From positions 1 through 64,000 of the forward strand of contig CASFYV010000030.1 in assembly GCA_949298985.1 (NCBI GenBank): a DNA stretch of 64,000 bases, given 5' to 3'. This DNA is from an uncultured bacterium (GTDB lineage: Bacteria; Cyanobacteriota; Vampirovibrionia; Gastranaerophilales; Gastranaerophilaceae). Below the pieces are notes generated by a model that saw only the letters and a program-made list of their open reading frames with translations, searched no databases and was not told the origin of the DNA. Below are positions 10,746-20,212 of this stretch, piece by piece. The translations under genes were made by a program, and so were the position numbers. The first letter of the stretch is position 1. Each line of letters opens with the position of its first letter.

Positions 10746-12038
10746 CTACTTTAAATTAACAGTATTATTTTCAACTAAGAATTTAGTAACTTTTTCGTTT
10801 AATGCTTGTTGAGATAAAGCATTAAATACACCAGGCGTTTGAGATAATTGTCTTATCATAGTTGTAGTATCCATTTGGTACATTTTACTTAGTTCTGTTA
10901 ATTTTTCAGTAAAATCTTCTTGGGAAACTGTGATCTTTTCTTCTTTTGCTATTTTATCAATAACTAAAGAATTTTTAACTCTTACAGCGGCATCTTCTTT
11001 TAAGCTGTTCATTATAGAATCGTATCCTTGAGCTTCAACTGCTTGCTCCCAAGTAAAACCTTGCATTGAAAGTTTTTGTTTATAATCTTCAACTAATTGA
11101 TCTGCTTCTCTATCAATCATAGATTGTTGAATATCAACTTTAGCGTTATTAGTTACTTTTTCAAAGATAGCTTTTTCAGAATTTGTTCTATTGATATCTT
11201 CCTTTTGAGTATCCAAATATTTTTGAATATCAGCTTTTAAGTCATCCACTGTTTTAAATGGTCCAACTTTTTGTACAAATTCATCATTTAATTCAGGTAA
11301 TACTTTTGCTTTAATTTCATTAATTTTACATTTAAAAGTTGCAGGTTGACCTGCTAATTTTTTCTCATGATATTCTTCAGGGAAAGTTACATTAATTTCA
11401 AATTCTTCTCCAAGAGTTCTATCAACTAACTGCTCGGCAAATCCCGGAATAAAGCTTGAATGAGCTAAATCAAGTGAATAATTTTTAGCATCTCCGTGTT
11501 CGATTTTTTCACCATTTGAATATCCGTCAAAATCAAAAACTACAGTGTCAGTTGCAATAGTTTTTCTATCTGTAACAACTATTGTTGAAGCGTGTTGTTG
11601 TAGTAAACCATCTATAGATTTTTGCATAGCATCTTCTGGAGTTTTATATGATTCTACATCAATTTTTAAACCTTTATATTCTCCTAAAGTAACTTCTGGT
11701 CTTAGTTCTATTTTTGCAGTAATTTTTAAATCTTCTCCTATTTTATAATCATAAGATTCAACATATGGTTGAGCGACTACATCAAATTCGTTTTCTTTAA
11801 TAACTTGAGAGAAAATTTTTGGTAAAGCATTTTCTAAAGCTTCATGTTTTATTCTATCTTCTCCGATATTTTGTTCTAAAATATTTCTAGGAGCTTTTCC
11901 TTTTCTAAACCCAGGAATATTTACATATTGTGCAAGTTTTTTTGCTGCATTATTATAATATTCAACAGCTTCCTTCGCAGGTATTTCAATATCGACTTTT
12001 ACGATATTTTCAGGTTGTTTTTCAATAGTTGTGTTCAT
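10746..12038 (-). CDS. tig: Trigger factor
   Basis: Ribosome-associated chaperone and peptidyl-prolyl isomerase that meets nascent chains at the exit tunnel. The N-terminal domain holds the ribosome-binding motif GFRKGKAP (about residues 40-47). The middle holds an FKBP-type domain (about 160-250, with the GFAEQLVDRTLGE segment). The C-terminal helical chaperone arms follow. Its 430 residues are normal. GAGGA precedes the start. Monocistronic between two terminators. The usual clpP-clpX partners are not adjacent. Confidence 0.96.
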   Translation of the reverse strand: MNTTIEKQPENIVKVDIEIPAKEAVEYYNNAAKKLAQYVNIPGFRKGKAPRNILEQNIGEDRIKHEALENALPKIFSQVIKENEFDVVAQPYVESYDYKIGEDLKITAKIELRPEVTLGEYKGLKIDVESYKTPEDAMQKSIDGLLQQHASTIVVTDRKTIATDTVVFDFDGYSNGEKIEHGDAKNYSLDLAHSSFIPGFAEQLVDRTLGEEFEINVTFPEEYHEKKLAGQPATFKCKINEIKAKVLPELNDEFVQKVGPFKTVDDLKADIQKYLDTQKEDINRTNSEKAIFEKVTNNAKVDIQQSMIDREADQLVEDYKQKLSMQGFTWEQAVEAQGYDSIMNSLKEDAAVRVKNSLVIDKIAKEEKITVSQEDFTEKLTELSKMYQMDTTTMIRQLSQTPGVFNALSQQALNEKVTKFLVENNTVNLK

Positions 12039-12121
12039 TTATTTATCCTCATTTATACTAACCAACTAATTTAAAAATACTATAAACAGAGGTTAAACAC
12101 AAGTAGCGAAGCTTAAAAAAC

Positions 12122-12147
12122 AAAAAGTCCCTATTAAGGGACTTTTT
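12122..12147. terminator. Intrinsic terminator, bidirectional
   Basis: A perfect 11-bp stem AAAAAGTCCCT/AGGGACTTTTT with loop ATTA. On the minus strand it follows the response regulator gene (12164-12850) and insulates tig. Confidence 0.9.
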
Positions 12148-12163
12148 CGGATAAAAACACTAT

Positions 12164-12850
12164 TTAAACAAGACCTTCTTTAACAGCTTTTACAGCTGCT
12201 TGTACTCTATCATTTACACACATTTTTTGTAGTATAGAACAAACGTGTGCTTTCGCTGTGTGTACGCTTACTATTAATTCTTTTGCTATTTCTGTATTAC
12301 TTTTACCTTCAACTAAATGTTTTAAGACTTCAAATTCTCTTTCTGTTAATGGGACGCGACCTTCTTCTGAATATTTATCCTTTAATATTCCCAAAGTTTC
12401 TTGTTTTGGAAATGAATCCAAAACTTTTCTTGCGATTACGGGATCTAACCAACAAACTCCGTTATTTACATCTCGTATTACATCTGCCAATTTTGTAGGA
12501 TCAATATCTTTTAGACAATATGCCATTGCTCCTGAAGATAATGCTGCTATTACTTCTTCTTCTCTGTCGTGTGAAGTTAGAGCTATTACTTTTATATCTT
12601 TATTCATTTCTTTTACTTTTATTGTTGCCTCTATCCCATTCATGCCTGCTAGCCCTAAATCCATTAGTACAATATTTGGAGATTTACTTTCTATTAAGCG
12701 TAAACCGTCTATTGCATTATCACTTTCTGCAACTACGTTGATATCTTCATTGGAATTAAGAGCACATCTTAATCCAACTCGTGTTAGTTTAAAATCTTCT
12801 ATTATAATTACGCTAATAGTTTTCTTTTCTGTACTAACTGCTGTGGTCAT
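12164..12850 (-). CDS. NarL/LuxR-type response regulator
   Basis: A 228-residue two-domain regulator. The receiver (about residues 12-130) has the acidic pair IIIEDF, the phospho-acceptor Asp in VLMDLGL, Thr in ALTSHD and Lys in YCLKDID. The C-terminal LuxR-type helix-turn-helix (about 167-225) has LTEREFEVLKHLVEGKSNTEIA. A strong AGGAGG site precedes the ATG, and a short inverted repeat (CTATTA/TAATAG, 12880-12893) lies further upstream. No histidine kinase is adjacent, so its partner is elsewhere. The only kinase-like protein in the window (31101-32186) lacks key residues and is an unlikely donor. Confidence 0.92.
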   Translation of the reverse strand: MTTAVSTEKKTISVIIIEDFKLTRVGLRCALNSNEDINVVAESDNAIDGLRLIESKSPNIVLMDLGLAGMNGIEATIKVKEMNKDIKVIALTSHDREEEVIAALSSGAMAYCLKDIDPTKLADVIRDVNNGVCWLDPVIARKVLDSFPKQETLGILKDKYSEEGRVPLTEREFEVLKHLVEGKSNTEIAKELIVSVHTAKAHVCSILQKMCVNDRVQAAVKAVKEGLV

Positions 12851-12930
12851 TTCAAATCCTCCTAATGATTATTACCACTCTATTAAATAATAGTCATAAT
12901 GCGTAGTACATTACCCAACCATCTAATATT

Positions 12931-14199
12931 TTAGGTATAGTCATTAATAAGGTCGATAACTTCAGCTAAAGAATAGTTATTTTCTACAATACAAAGATTT
13001 TTTTTAGTTTTTTCTATAACTTCTTTTAATGAAACTCCATCTAAAAATAAGTCTGTATAAGGTTTTAACATTATTGAAGGTATAAAAATAAAATCTGCTT
13101 CAATATTCTTAATTGTATTTATTAAATCTTCTGAAGTAATTAAACCTGCAACTGTGATTTTTTCTCCCCAATATGTTGATTTTACCGGATAAAAAGAAGT
13201 CTCTAAGTTTTTTATTTTATTTAATTTGTTTGAAATATATTCAAATGCAAGTTTTGCGGCTGTTGAACATGCAAATGCTATTTTTAGTTTTTTTGATAGT
13301 TGTTTAGGTAATTCAAATTCGTTAAAATCATCAATAAGCATTCTTAAAGAACCTACTCCATCATCAAGTTGAGAAAAATTTCCATAATATTCAGATTTAG
13401 GAAGATTTTCTTCTGCTAACAAGAAAAATTCATCTGAACAACAAACTTTATCGTATTTAGAAGCAATTTTAATTGTTTGTTTTGCAATTTCTTTATTTAC
13501 TGTTTTTAGTGGAGAATTTCTGTATTGTGTTATTCCAACAGGAACTATTGCAACCGATAATAGAGAATTTTTGAATTGTGATAAGTCTTTTAGAGTTCTT
13601 TCTAATTCTTTTCCATCATTATATCCGGGACATAAAACAATTTGGGTATGAAATGGTATTTCATTATCATTAAACCATTTCAAATTTTCCATAATTTTAG
13701 ATGCATTAGGATTTCTTAACATCTCTGTTCTTAATTTTGGGTTTGTTGTATGAACTGATATATAAAAAGGTCCTAGTTTTAATCGGGAAATTCTTTCTTT
13801 ATCTTTTTCCGTTAAATTAGTTGTTGTAATATAGGTGCCTTGTAAATATGATAATCTATAGTCATCATCTTTTATGTATAAAGTATTCCTTAGTCCTTTG
13901 GGTTGTTGCGCTACAAAGCAAAATATGCAATTATTTAAGCAGGGTTTAATTTTATCAAAAACAGCACTTTCAAATATAATCCCTAAATCTTCTTCATAAT
14001 CTTTTTCAAGTTCGATTTCTTCTATTTCACCAGTTTTCTTCTGAATTTCAATTGTTAAGATTTCTGATTTCATATAATATTGATAATCAATCATATCTTC
14101 AAGTTGATTACCATCGATACTTAATAAAATGTCTCCTGATTTAATATCTAACTCTTCAGCTATTGAGTTTGTTTCTACTCCACTAATTATTGCCGGCAT
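12931..14199 (-). CDS. DUF512 / cyanobacterial-type radical SAM iron-sulfur protein
   Basis: A 422-residue protein with an N-terminal PDZ-like segment, a radical-SAM-type cysteine cluster (Cys87, Cys91, Cys94 in CLNNCIFCF) and a DUF512 C-terminal domain (about 270-415). The order is that of the family annotated in cyanobacteria as a putative FeS oxidoreductase, also found in Clostridia. The substrate is unknown. The start overlaps the end of the PadR gene by 17 bp, so the two are probably coupled. It is the last gene of the minus-strand run that begins with the GGDEF protein. Confidence 0.85.
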   Translation of the reverse strand: MPAIISGVETNSIAEELDIKSGDILLSIDGNQLEDMIDYQYYMKSEILTIEIQKKTGEIEEIELEKDYEEDLGIIFESAVFDKIKPCLNNCIFCFVAQQPKGLRNTLYIKDDDYRLSYLQGTYITTTNLTEKDKERISRLKLGPFYISVHTTNPKLRTEMLRNPNASKIMENLKWFNDNEIPFHTQIVLCPGYNDGKELERTLKDLSQFKNSLLSVAIVPVGITQYRNSPLKTVNKEIAKQTIKIASKYDKVCCSDEFFLLAEENLPKSEYYGNFSQLDDGVGSLRMLIDDFNEFELPKQLSKKLKIAFACSTAAKLAFEYISNKLNKIKNLETSFYPVKSTYWGEKITVAGLITSEDLINTIKNIEADFIFIPSIMLKPYTDLFLDGVSLKEVIEKTKKNLCIVENNYSLAEVIDLINDYT

Positions 14200-14695
14200 A
14201 TTTAAAACCTTCTATTAAAGATATGAAATTTTTATATTCACACATTAAATTATCAAATACCATTCTTGGGTAAAAAGATAAATCCTTATTTGTTTGTAAA
14301 ACTTTAATATCTGATAAAATGCTTTCAGCTTTAAATTTAAGTTGATTTAACATTATTTTTAATTCTGATTCATTTAGTAAATCAGCACAGGCTAATTTAA
14401 TTCTTGCCGTAGTTAAAAATTGTATAGGATTTTCTTGAGGTGGTGTAATAATAAGCTTTACTAATTCTTTTTTTCCTTCTGGTGTTATAGAATAATATAC
14501 AGAAGGTCTGCCTCCTGATGACATGTTTTTCTGAGTTTTAACATAGCCAGATTTTTCTAAGCGATTTAGAGCGGGCTTTATTGTTCCATAACTTGGTGTT
14601 GTTAAAACAGAAAAAGTTGAGCGAATTTCCTTTGAAATGCCATACATTGTTAATACTTTATTTTCTAATTCGAACAAAATTAATAATTCTATCAT
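14183..14695 (-). CDS. PadR-family transcriptional regulator
   Basis: A 170-residue regulator with an N-terminal winged helix of PadR type: YGISKEI, then SYGTIKPALNRLEKSGYV and the beta-wing GGRPSVYYSITPEGK. The C-terminal helices form the dimer region. Members usually repress nearby genes in response to small molecules or cell stress. It sits 2 bp after the GGDEF gene and overlaps the DUF512 gene, so the three form one operon. Its target cannot be told from the sequence, but auto-regulation is common in the family. Confidence 0.85.
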   Translation of the reverse strand: MIELLILFELENKVLTMYGISKEIRSTFSVLTTPSYGTIKPALNRLEKSGYVKTQKNMSSGGRPSVYYSITPEGKKELVKLIITPPQENPIQFLTTARIKLACADLLNESELKIMLNQLKFKAESILSDIKVLQTNKDLSFYPRMVFDNLMCEYKNFISLIEGFKYAGNN

Positions 14696-14697
14696 AC

Positions 14698-16587
14698 TTA
14701 AATAATACTATCATTAACAATTGATATAAACTCTTTTGCTAATCGTTCACTCCATTTTATATTTATATCTTCTTCTATCAGTTTAATTGCGTCATCTTTA
14801 GATAAAGCTTCTCTATATGGTCTTTTTTCCAATAATGCAAAGTAAGAATCTATAATTAATATTATTTGCGATTCAATTGGAATTTGCTCTCCTGATAATT
14901 TGTTTGGATAACCAGAACCATCCCAATTTTCATGATGTTTCTCTATAATGGGAACAATGTCTACGATATTAGAGATTGGTTCTAAAATTTCTCTAGCAGC
15001 AATTATTGGGTGTTTTTTTATGTAATCTTTATCTTCTTGATTTAGCGGTTCTTTTTTTTGTAACAAATCTTTAGGCAGCATAGTATTTCCAATATCATAA
15101 AGAAGTATTGCTATTTTTAATTTATCAATAGCTTCTTTTGTTAAATCAAAACGTTTAGCAAGTAAAGATGCAAATTCTACTTTGGATTTCATAATTCCAT
15201 CTTTATGTTCTGGATTGTAAATTTCTACTAAATTATCTGCTACCTGGTATAATTTATCATTGCTTTTATTTATTTGATTTAATCTGCTGTTTAGTAATTC
15301 AGAAGTCTGCGTGTCTAATGGAATACGATGTTTAGATAATATATCTATAAATGTATTCACTGCAACTTCTTGCCAAGAAGATATATTAGAAATTTTTGCT
15401 AAAGTTACTCTGTTTCTTCCATTTCTTTTAGATTCATACATTGCTTGGTCGGCTAATTCTAGAAGTTCATCTATATCGTCAGAATGTTCTAAATAAGTAG
15501 CTACTCCGATACTAGCTGTAATATGCTCTATTTTTTCAAGTTCGACTGATTCTATAGCTCTTCTTATACGCTCTGCAGCAATCAAACCTCCTTGAGAATC
15601 TACTCCTGGTAAAATAAGATTAAATTCTTCTCCACCCATTCTTGCTGCAATATCAATTGAACGAGCATTGTTTTTTAAGACTTCAGCTATTGCTTTTATT
15701 GCAATATCACCATAATTATGGCCATATACATCATTGATTTGTTTTAAGTGATCTAGATCTAAACTTATTACTGTGAATTTTTGATTTTGTCTGTTAGAAC
15801 GAATAGCTTCTTTTTTTATAAATTCTTCGAAGTATCTTCTATTATATAGTCCTGTCATAGGATCTGTTATTGCTTGCTCCTTAACTGCTTGGAATAAATC
15901 CGCAATAGTTATGGCAAGTTCTATTTGTTTAGCAAATAAATTTAAGAAATTTAATTCACTTTTACTTATATTTTCTCTTGACGAGAACACTATTAGGGAG
16001 CCGAAATGTATTTGTTTTGATCTTAAAGGAACTAAAATATATGATTTCATTTTGGCTTCTTTTAGAAAGTTTTTTAAATTTTCTTCATTTATAGAAGGTA
16101 TAAAACCTGTTATCAATTTAATTAAATCATTTGATTGATAAATTTGATTATTTTTTACTGCGTTTTTTATTTCTTCAAATTCAGGAAAACACATTTTATA
16201 GTCAACTACATTACATTTAAAATAATCATTAAATTTAATGCTTAAATCCTCTCTAGAAGAGGCAACTATTTGTAAAAATTTTCCGTTTTCATCAGTATTC
16301 TGCTTTACTATAAAACTATACAAATAACCTAATTCACCTTGAATACTATTTACAATAGCATTTAAAACACTAGATAGAGGCTTAGAAGAGTTCATCATAT
16401 CCCAGATATGTTGCAATGTAAGCATTTGCTTATTTGCTCTATCAAGTTCATTTGTTCTCTTAATAATTTCAGCTTCCAGTTTAGCATTTCTTTCGTAAAC
16501 TTCTAATAAAGATTGCTTTCCATATACGGTAGATTCTACTTGATCTAATTTATTTTTAAAATTTTTTAAATTATCGAAAAAGCCCAA
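14698..16587 (-). CDS. GAF-GGDEF diguanylate cyclase with a degenerate HD-GYP domain
   Basis: A 629-residue signalling protein. After a coiled coil (about 25-65) comes a GAF-like sensor (about 70-235), then a GGDEF domain with intact GGEEF (318-322) and an RxxD inhibition site (Arg309-Asp312), so it should make cyclic-di-GMP. The C-terminus is an HD-GYP domain with HHE and GYP (551-561), but the metal-binding HD is YD (Tyr497-Asp498) and the later DxxDAL is DSYFAL, so phosphodiesterase activity is doubtful. The start codon is TTG, with AGAGG eight bases upstream. First gene of an operon with PadR and DUF512. Confidence 0.9.
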   Translation of the reverse strand: MGFFDNLKNFKNKLDQVESTVYGKQSLLEVYERNAKLEAEIIKRTNELDRANKQMLTLQHIWDMMNSSKPLSSVLNAIVNSIQGELGYLYSFIVKQNTDENGKFLQIVASSREDLSIKFNDYFKCNVVDYKMCFPEFEEIKNAVKNNQIYQSNDLIKLITGFIPSINEENLKNFLKEAKMKSYILVPLRSKQIHFGSLIVFSSRENISKSELNFLNLFAKQIELAITIADLFQAVKEQAITDPMTGLYNRRYFEEFIKKEAIRSNRQNQKFTVISLDLDHLKQINDVYGHNYGDIAIKAIAEVLKNNARSIDIAARMGGEEFNLILPGVDSQGGLIAAERIRRAIESVELEKIEHITASIGVATYLEHSDDIDELLELADQAMYESKRNGRNRVTLAKISNISSWQEVAVNTFIDILSKHRIPLDTQTSELLNSRLNQINKSNDKLYQVADNLVEIYNPEHKDGIMKSKVEFASLLAKRFDLTKEAIDKLKIAILLYDIGNTMLPKDLLQKKEPLNQEDKDYIKKHPIIAAREILEPISNIVDIVPIIEKHHENWDGSGYPNKLSGEQIPIESQIILIIDSYFALLEKRPYREALSKDDAIKLIEEDINIKWSERLAKEFISIVNDSII

Positions 16588-16703
16588 ATTATAAACCTCT
16601 AAAGCTGAATACCTTATAAGTATAACATATACAGAAAAAGTTTTAAACTAGTAATATTTTATGTATAATTATAATAGAATTTTTAAGGGAGAAGTTAGTA
16701 ATA

Positions 16704-17810
16704 ATGTGCAAAAAAATAAGTATATTGGGTTCAACCGGTTCAATTGGTAAACAAGCTTTAGAAGTTATTGAAAAATTACAAGATAAATTTGAAATCATAT
16801 CATTAGCAGCAGGTTCAAATGTTCAGCTTTTGAATGAGCAAATTAAAAAGTTTAGACCGAAATATGCTTATGCTTCTGATAAAAATGCCATTGTTGGTGC
16901 GAATTATGTAACAATGGAAGAAATTTGCTCTAATACTGAAAATGATATTATTTTAGTTGCTGTATCAGGAAGAATTGGTTTAAAACCAACTATTACCGCA
17001 ATTAATAATGGAATTGATATTGCTTTAGCAAATAAAGAAACTCTTGTTATGGCAGGTGATATTGTTATGAATTTAGCAAAAGCTAAGGGAGTAAATATTT
17101 TACCTGTTGATAGTGAGCACTCGGCAATTCATCAATGTATTAAAGATTTATCTATGCTTGATAAGCTTATCATTACAGCTTCAGGTGGCCCATTTCTAAA
17201 TAAATCAATAGAGGATATGAAAAACGCGACTGTTGAACAAGCTTTAGCTCATCCTCGTTGGAATATGGGAAAGAAAATTACTGTGGATAGTGCAACTCTT
17301 ATGAATAAAGGCTTAGAAGTTATTGAGGCTCATCATTTATTTAATATGAGTTATGACAATATAGAAGTCGTTGTTCATCCTCAAAGTATTGTTCATTCTG
17401 CCGTTGAGTATAAAGATGGAAGTGTTATTGCACAATTAGGTTTACCTAGTATGCATATTCCTATTCAATATGCAATTACATATCCTAATAGAATGGAAGG
17501 TATTAAATCAAAAAGTTTTAGTTTTTCTCAAATTGCTCGTTTGGATTTTCAAGAACCTGATTGGAATAAGTTTAAAGCTTTATCTATGGCATATGAAGCT
17601 GGTAGAATTGGCGGTTCTGCTACTGTTTGTTTAAATGCTGCAAATGAAGAAGCTGTCTTTGCCTTTTTAAAGGGTAAAATTAAATTATTCGACATTATTG
17701 ATTCTGTTGAAAAAATGATGAAAACTCATAAAGTTGTTATTAATCCAACATTAGATGAAATTTTTGAAATTGATAACGAAATTAGAACTAAAACAAGAGA
17801 ATTGTTTTAG
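16704..17810 (+). CDS. dxr: 1-deoxy-D-xylulose 5-phosphate reductoisomerase
   Basis: Second step of the MEP isoprenoid pathway: converts DXP to MEP with NADPH and a divalent metal. The NADPH motif GSTGSIG is at residues 8-14. The metal and substrate residues are in PVDSEHSAI and the family signature ASGGPF follows. Full length at 368 residues. GGGAG precedes the ATG and TATAAT-like boxes lie about 30-40 bp upstream. It stands alone, divergent from the GGDEF operon, and its stop overlaps the convergent bioF-like stop by 4 bp. The MEP pathway is the expected isoprenoid route in cyanobacterial relatives. Confidence 0.97.
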   Translation: MCKKISILGSTGSIGKQALEVIEKLQDKFEIISLAAGSNVQLLNEQIKKFRPKYAYASDKNAIVGANYVTMEEICSNTENDIILVAVSGRIGLKPTITAINNGIDIALANKETLVMAGDIVMNLAKAKGVNILPVDSEHSAIHQCIKDLSMLDKLIITASGGPFLNKSIEDMKNATVEQALAHPRWNMGKKITVDSATLMNKGLEVIEAHHLFNMSYDNIEVVVHPQSIVHSAVEYKDGSVIAQLGLPSMHIPIQYAITYPNRMEGIKSKSFSFSQIARLDFQEPDWNKFKALSMAYEAGRIGGSATVCLNAANEEAVFAFLKGKIKLFDIIDSVEKMMKTHKVVINPTLDEIFEIDNEIRTKTRELF

Positions 17811-18922
17811 ATAATATCTAAAATTTTTTCAAAATCTTCTATCTTACAATCAGCAGTTAGAGAAATTCTTAGTCTAGAAGAACCTTCCGGCACTGTTGGA
17901 GGACGTATTGCAGGGATATAATAACCTTCTGATTTTAATTTTTCTGAAATTTTTATTGTATCATCATTTGTACCTATTATTATTGGAATTATTTGGGAAT
18001 TTGATACAGTATGAATTCCTTTATTATTTAAAAGATTATGCACGTTTTTTATTAAATTATTTAACTTATTTTTCTGTGAAATTAAAAAATCACGTTTTTC
18101 GGTTAAAAGCCAATTTGACCAAGCAATATTTAATGGTGGAATAGATGTTGAAAAAATAAATGAACGAGCTTTATTAATAAGATAATCAATTATTTCTTTA
18201 GAAGAAACGCAAAATGCTCCAAAAGAGCCTATAGCTTTACCAAATGTTGCTGTAATAATATCAACATCTTTATTGTATGAAATACCTGCTAAAGTTTCAC
18301 CCATACAAGCAAAAGCGTGAGCTTCATCTATCATTAATAAACAATTATATTTTTTCTTAAGTTCTATTAATTTATCAATATCAGCAATATCGCCGTCCAT
18401 ACTAAATATTGATTCTGAAACTATTAAGGCTCTATTATATTCTCCCCTTTTTTCTTCTAATAATTTTTCCAGATTTTCATAATCAAAATGCTTGTATCTG
18501 TAAAAATCTCCTTTTGCAAGTTGCATGCCATCTATTATACTTGCGTGATTTAATTTATCAGAAAAAACTACATCTCCTTTATTTATAATTGCTGAAATTA
18601 CTCCTAAATTACATTGATATCCTGTATTAAATATTAATGCAGATTCTTTATTAAAAATATTTGCAATAGTCTTTTCTAAATTTTTATATTCAGGCGAAGA
18701 TCCTGTTAAAAGTCTTGCTGAAGCCGTTGATAAAGCCGATTTTGTTTGACTTAAAAATTCTTTTTCTAAATCATATTTTGTACTTATTCCTAAATAATCA
18801 TTTGAAGCAAAATTTATATATTCTTTCCCGTCAATTACAATCTTACCGTCAGATTTTGCTTCTATATTTGGGATTTGTCTAAATTGTCCTTTATCTTTCA
18901 GCTTTTTTAATTCTTGTTTCAT
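17807..18922 (-). CDS. bioF: 8-amino-7-oxononanoate synthase-like PLP enzyme
   Basis: A 371-residue alpha-oxoamine synthase. The biotin pathway member condenses pimeloyl-ACP with alanine. It has FASNDYLG, the LTGSS/NTGYQCN cofactor region, DEAHAF (Asp199, His202) and the PLP lysine Lys229 in TFGKAIG. The family also includes 2-amino-3-ketobutyrate ligase (Kbl), so the assignment rests on overall similarity and length. No other biotin gene is nearby. Its start lies inside the end of the ctp gene (32-bp overlap), which is unusual for a biotin gene and suggests compact transcription rather than shared function. Confidence 0.8.
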   Translation of the reverse strand: MKQELKKLKDKGQFRQIPNIEAKSDGKIVIDGKEYINFASNDYLGISTKYDLEKEFLSQTKSALSTASARLLTGSSPEYKNLEKTIANIFNKESALIFNTGYQCNLGVISAIINKGDVVFSDKLNHASIIDGMQLAKGDFYRYKHFDYENLEKLLEEKRGEYNRALIVSESIFSMDGDIADIDKLIELKKKYNCLLMIDEAHAFACMGETLAGISYNKDVDIITATFGKAIGSFGAFCVSSKEIIDYLINKARSFIFSTSIPPLNIAWSNWLLTEKRDFLISQKNKLNNLIKNVHNLLNNKGIHTVSNSQIIPIIIGTNDDTIKISEKLKSEGYYIPAIRPPTVPEGSSRLRISLTADCKIEDFEKILDII

Positions 18923-20156
18923 TGTTTAAAATATCTTTTGCCTTTTCCAACTGTACATCTTTTTTATTATCAATAAAGAAATCAAATTCATTACCAATTT
19001 CAATATCAGGTTTTATGCCTAATTTATTAATATCTGTACCATTAGGTGTTAAATAGCGTGCAATCGTTATGTTTACTCCAGTTTGATTTGGTAGTGGAAC
19101 AACTTTTTGAACTAAACCTTTACCAAAAGTCTTTCTTCCGACTAAAGTTGCTTTATGATAATCTTTGAGAGCTCCTGATAATATTTCACTAGCACTAGCA
19201 CTAGCTCCGTTAACTAATACAACAACCGGTTTATTTAATAATAAATGTTCATCTTGAGCTTTAATTGATTTTCTATAGCCATTTCTATAAATTATATCAA
19301 CAATTGTGCCTTCATTAATAAACATATCTGCTATAAAAACTGCGTTATCAAGTAATCCACCTGTATTACCTCTTAAATCCAATATAAGCGAATCCGCTTT
19401 TTGAGTATTTTCTAAGGCTTCTACAAATTCATTAGGAGTAGTTCCGCTCATAAAACTCAAAATTTGTATGTAACCTATGTGATTATCTATGATTGAACTC
19501 TTTACTGTTTTTATTTTAATTTCTTTTCTCTTGATTTTTTTAGTTATTTTTTTGTCTTTTCTAAGAATAGTTAATTCAACAACACTATTTTCTGGGCCTC
19601 GGACCAAAGCAGCAACTTCTGAAACGTTCATACCACTTATATCTTTACCATTAACTGCTGTAATTATATCACCTTGTTTAAGTTGTGCAATATCAGCAGG
19701 GGTTGCTGGTATTACATTAAAAACCTCAATTTTACCGGCATTTGAGTATATATTAACACCTATTCCGTAAATTTTAGAAGTTATTGATGAAGTTAAATCT
19801 TCAAACTCTTTTTTATTCATAAATCTGGTATACGGTTCATCCAAACTAGCAATCATCGTATCTATTGCTACTTTTGCATCTTCATCTGTTTTAATTTTAC
19901 CTTGATATCTATTTTTCCATCTTAGCCAATCTTGATGATTTAAAGATGGTTCATAATATTCTTTGCTAATGATTCTCCAAGTTTTATCAAACAACTTTTG
20001 AGAAGAAACTTCTTCACTATTTATAAATGCTTGATTAGCGAAAAAAGCATTTGTCTTAGTAAATGTTGATAAAAATATCTTGTTAAAAATTACTAAAATT
20101 AAAATTGACAGTATAAATATTAATAAAGACTTCTTCTTCATACAAATATTTAACAT
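18891..20156 (-). CDS. ctpA: Carboxyl-terminal processing protease (S41)
   Basis: A secreted or periplasmic membrane-anchored serine protease. An N-terminal hydrophobic segment (signal anchor) is followed by a PDZ domain (about residues 125-200) and the S41 catalytic domain with Ser and Lys 25 residues apart (SASASEI and TFGKGLVQ), matching the Prc/CtpA dyad. Members trim protein C-termini and control envelope proteins; the cyanobacterial CtpA that matures photosystem D1 is a relative, but no photosystem exists here. The start is uncertain: ATGs lie at 20156 and 20141 and neither has a clear ribosome-binding site. Confidence 0.92.
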   Translation of the reverse strand: MLNICMKKKSLLIFILSILILVIFNKIFLSTFTKTNAFFANQAFINSEEVSSQKLFDKTWRIISKEYYEPSLNHQDWLRWKNRYQGKIKTDEDAKVAIDTMIASLDEPYTRFMNKKEFEDLTSSITSKIYGIGVNIYSNAGKIEVFNVIPATPADIAQLKQGDIITAVNGKDISGMNVSEVAALVRGPENSVVELTILRKDKKITKKIKRKEIKIKTVKSSIIDNHIGYIQILSFMSGTTPNEFVEALENTQKADSLILDLRGNTGGLLDNAVFIADMFINEGTIVDIIYRNGYRKSIKAQDEHLLLNKPVVVLVNGASASASEILSGALKDYHKATLVGRKTFGKGLVQKVVPLPNQTGVNITIARYLTPNGTDINKLGIKPDIEIGNEFDFFIDNKKDVQLEKAKDILNNETRIKKAER

Positions 20157-20212
20157 CAAGAATATTGCATTATCAATATCCTTTAATATATCAATTAGGT
20201 TATTATAATTTG

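Noticed and set aside
12258..12890. A 210-codon open frame opposite the response regulator gene
   Set aside because: The translation is low-complexity and antisense to a clear two-domain regulator; it has no ribosome-binding site or homologue pattern.
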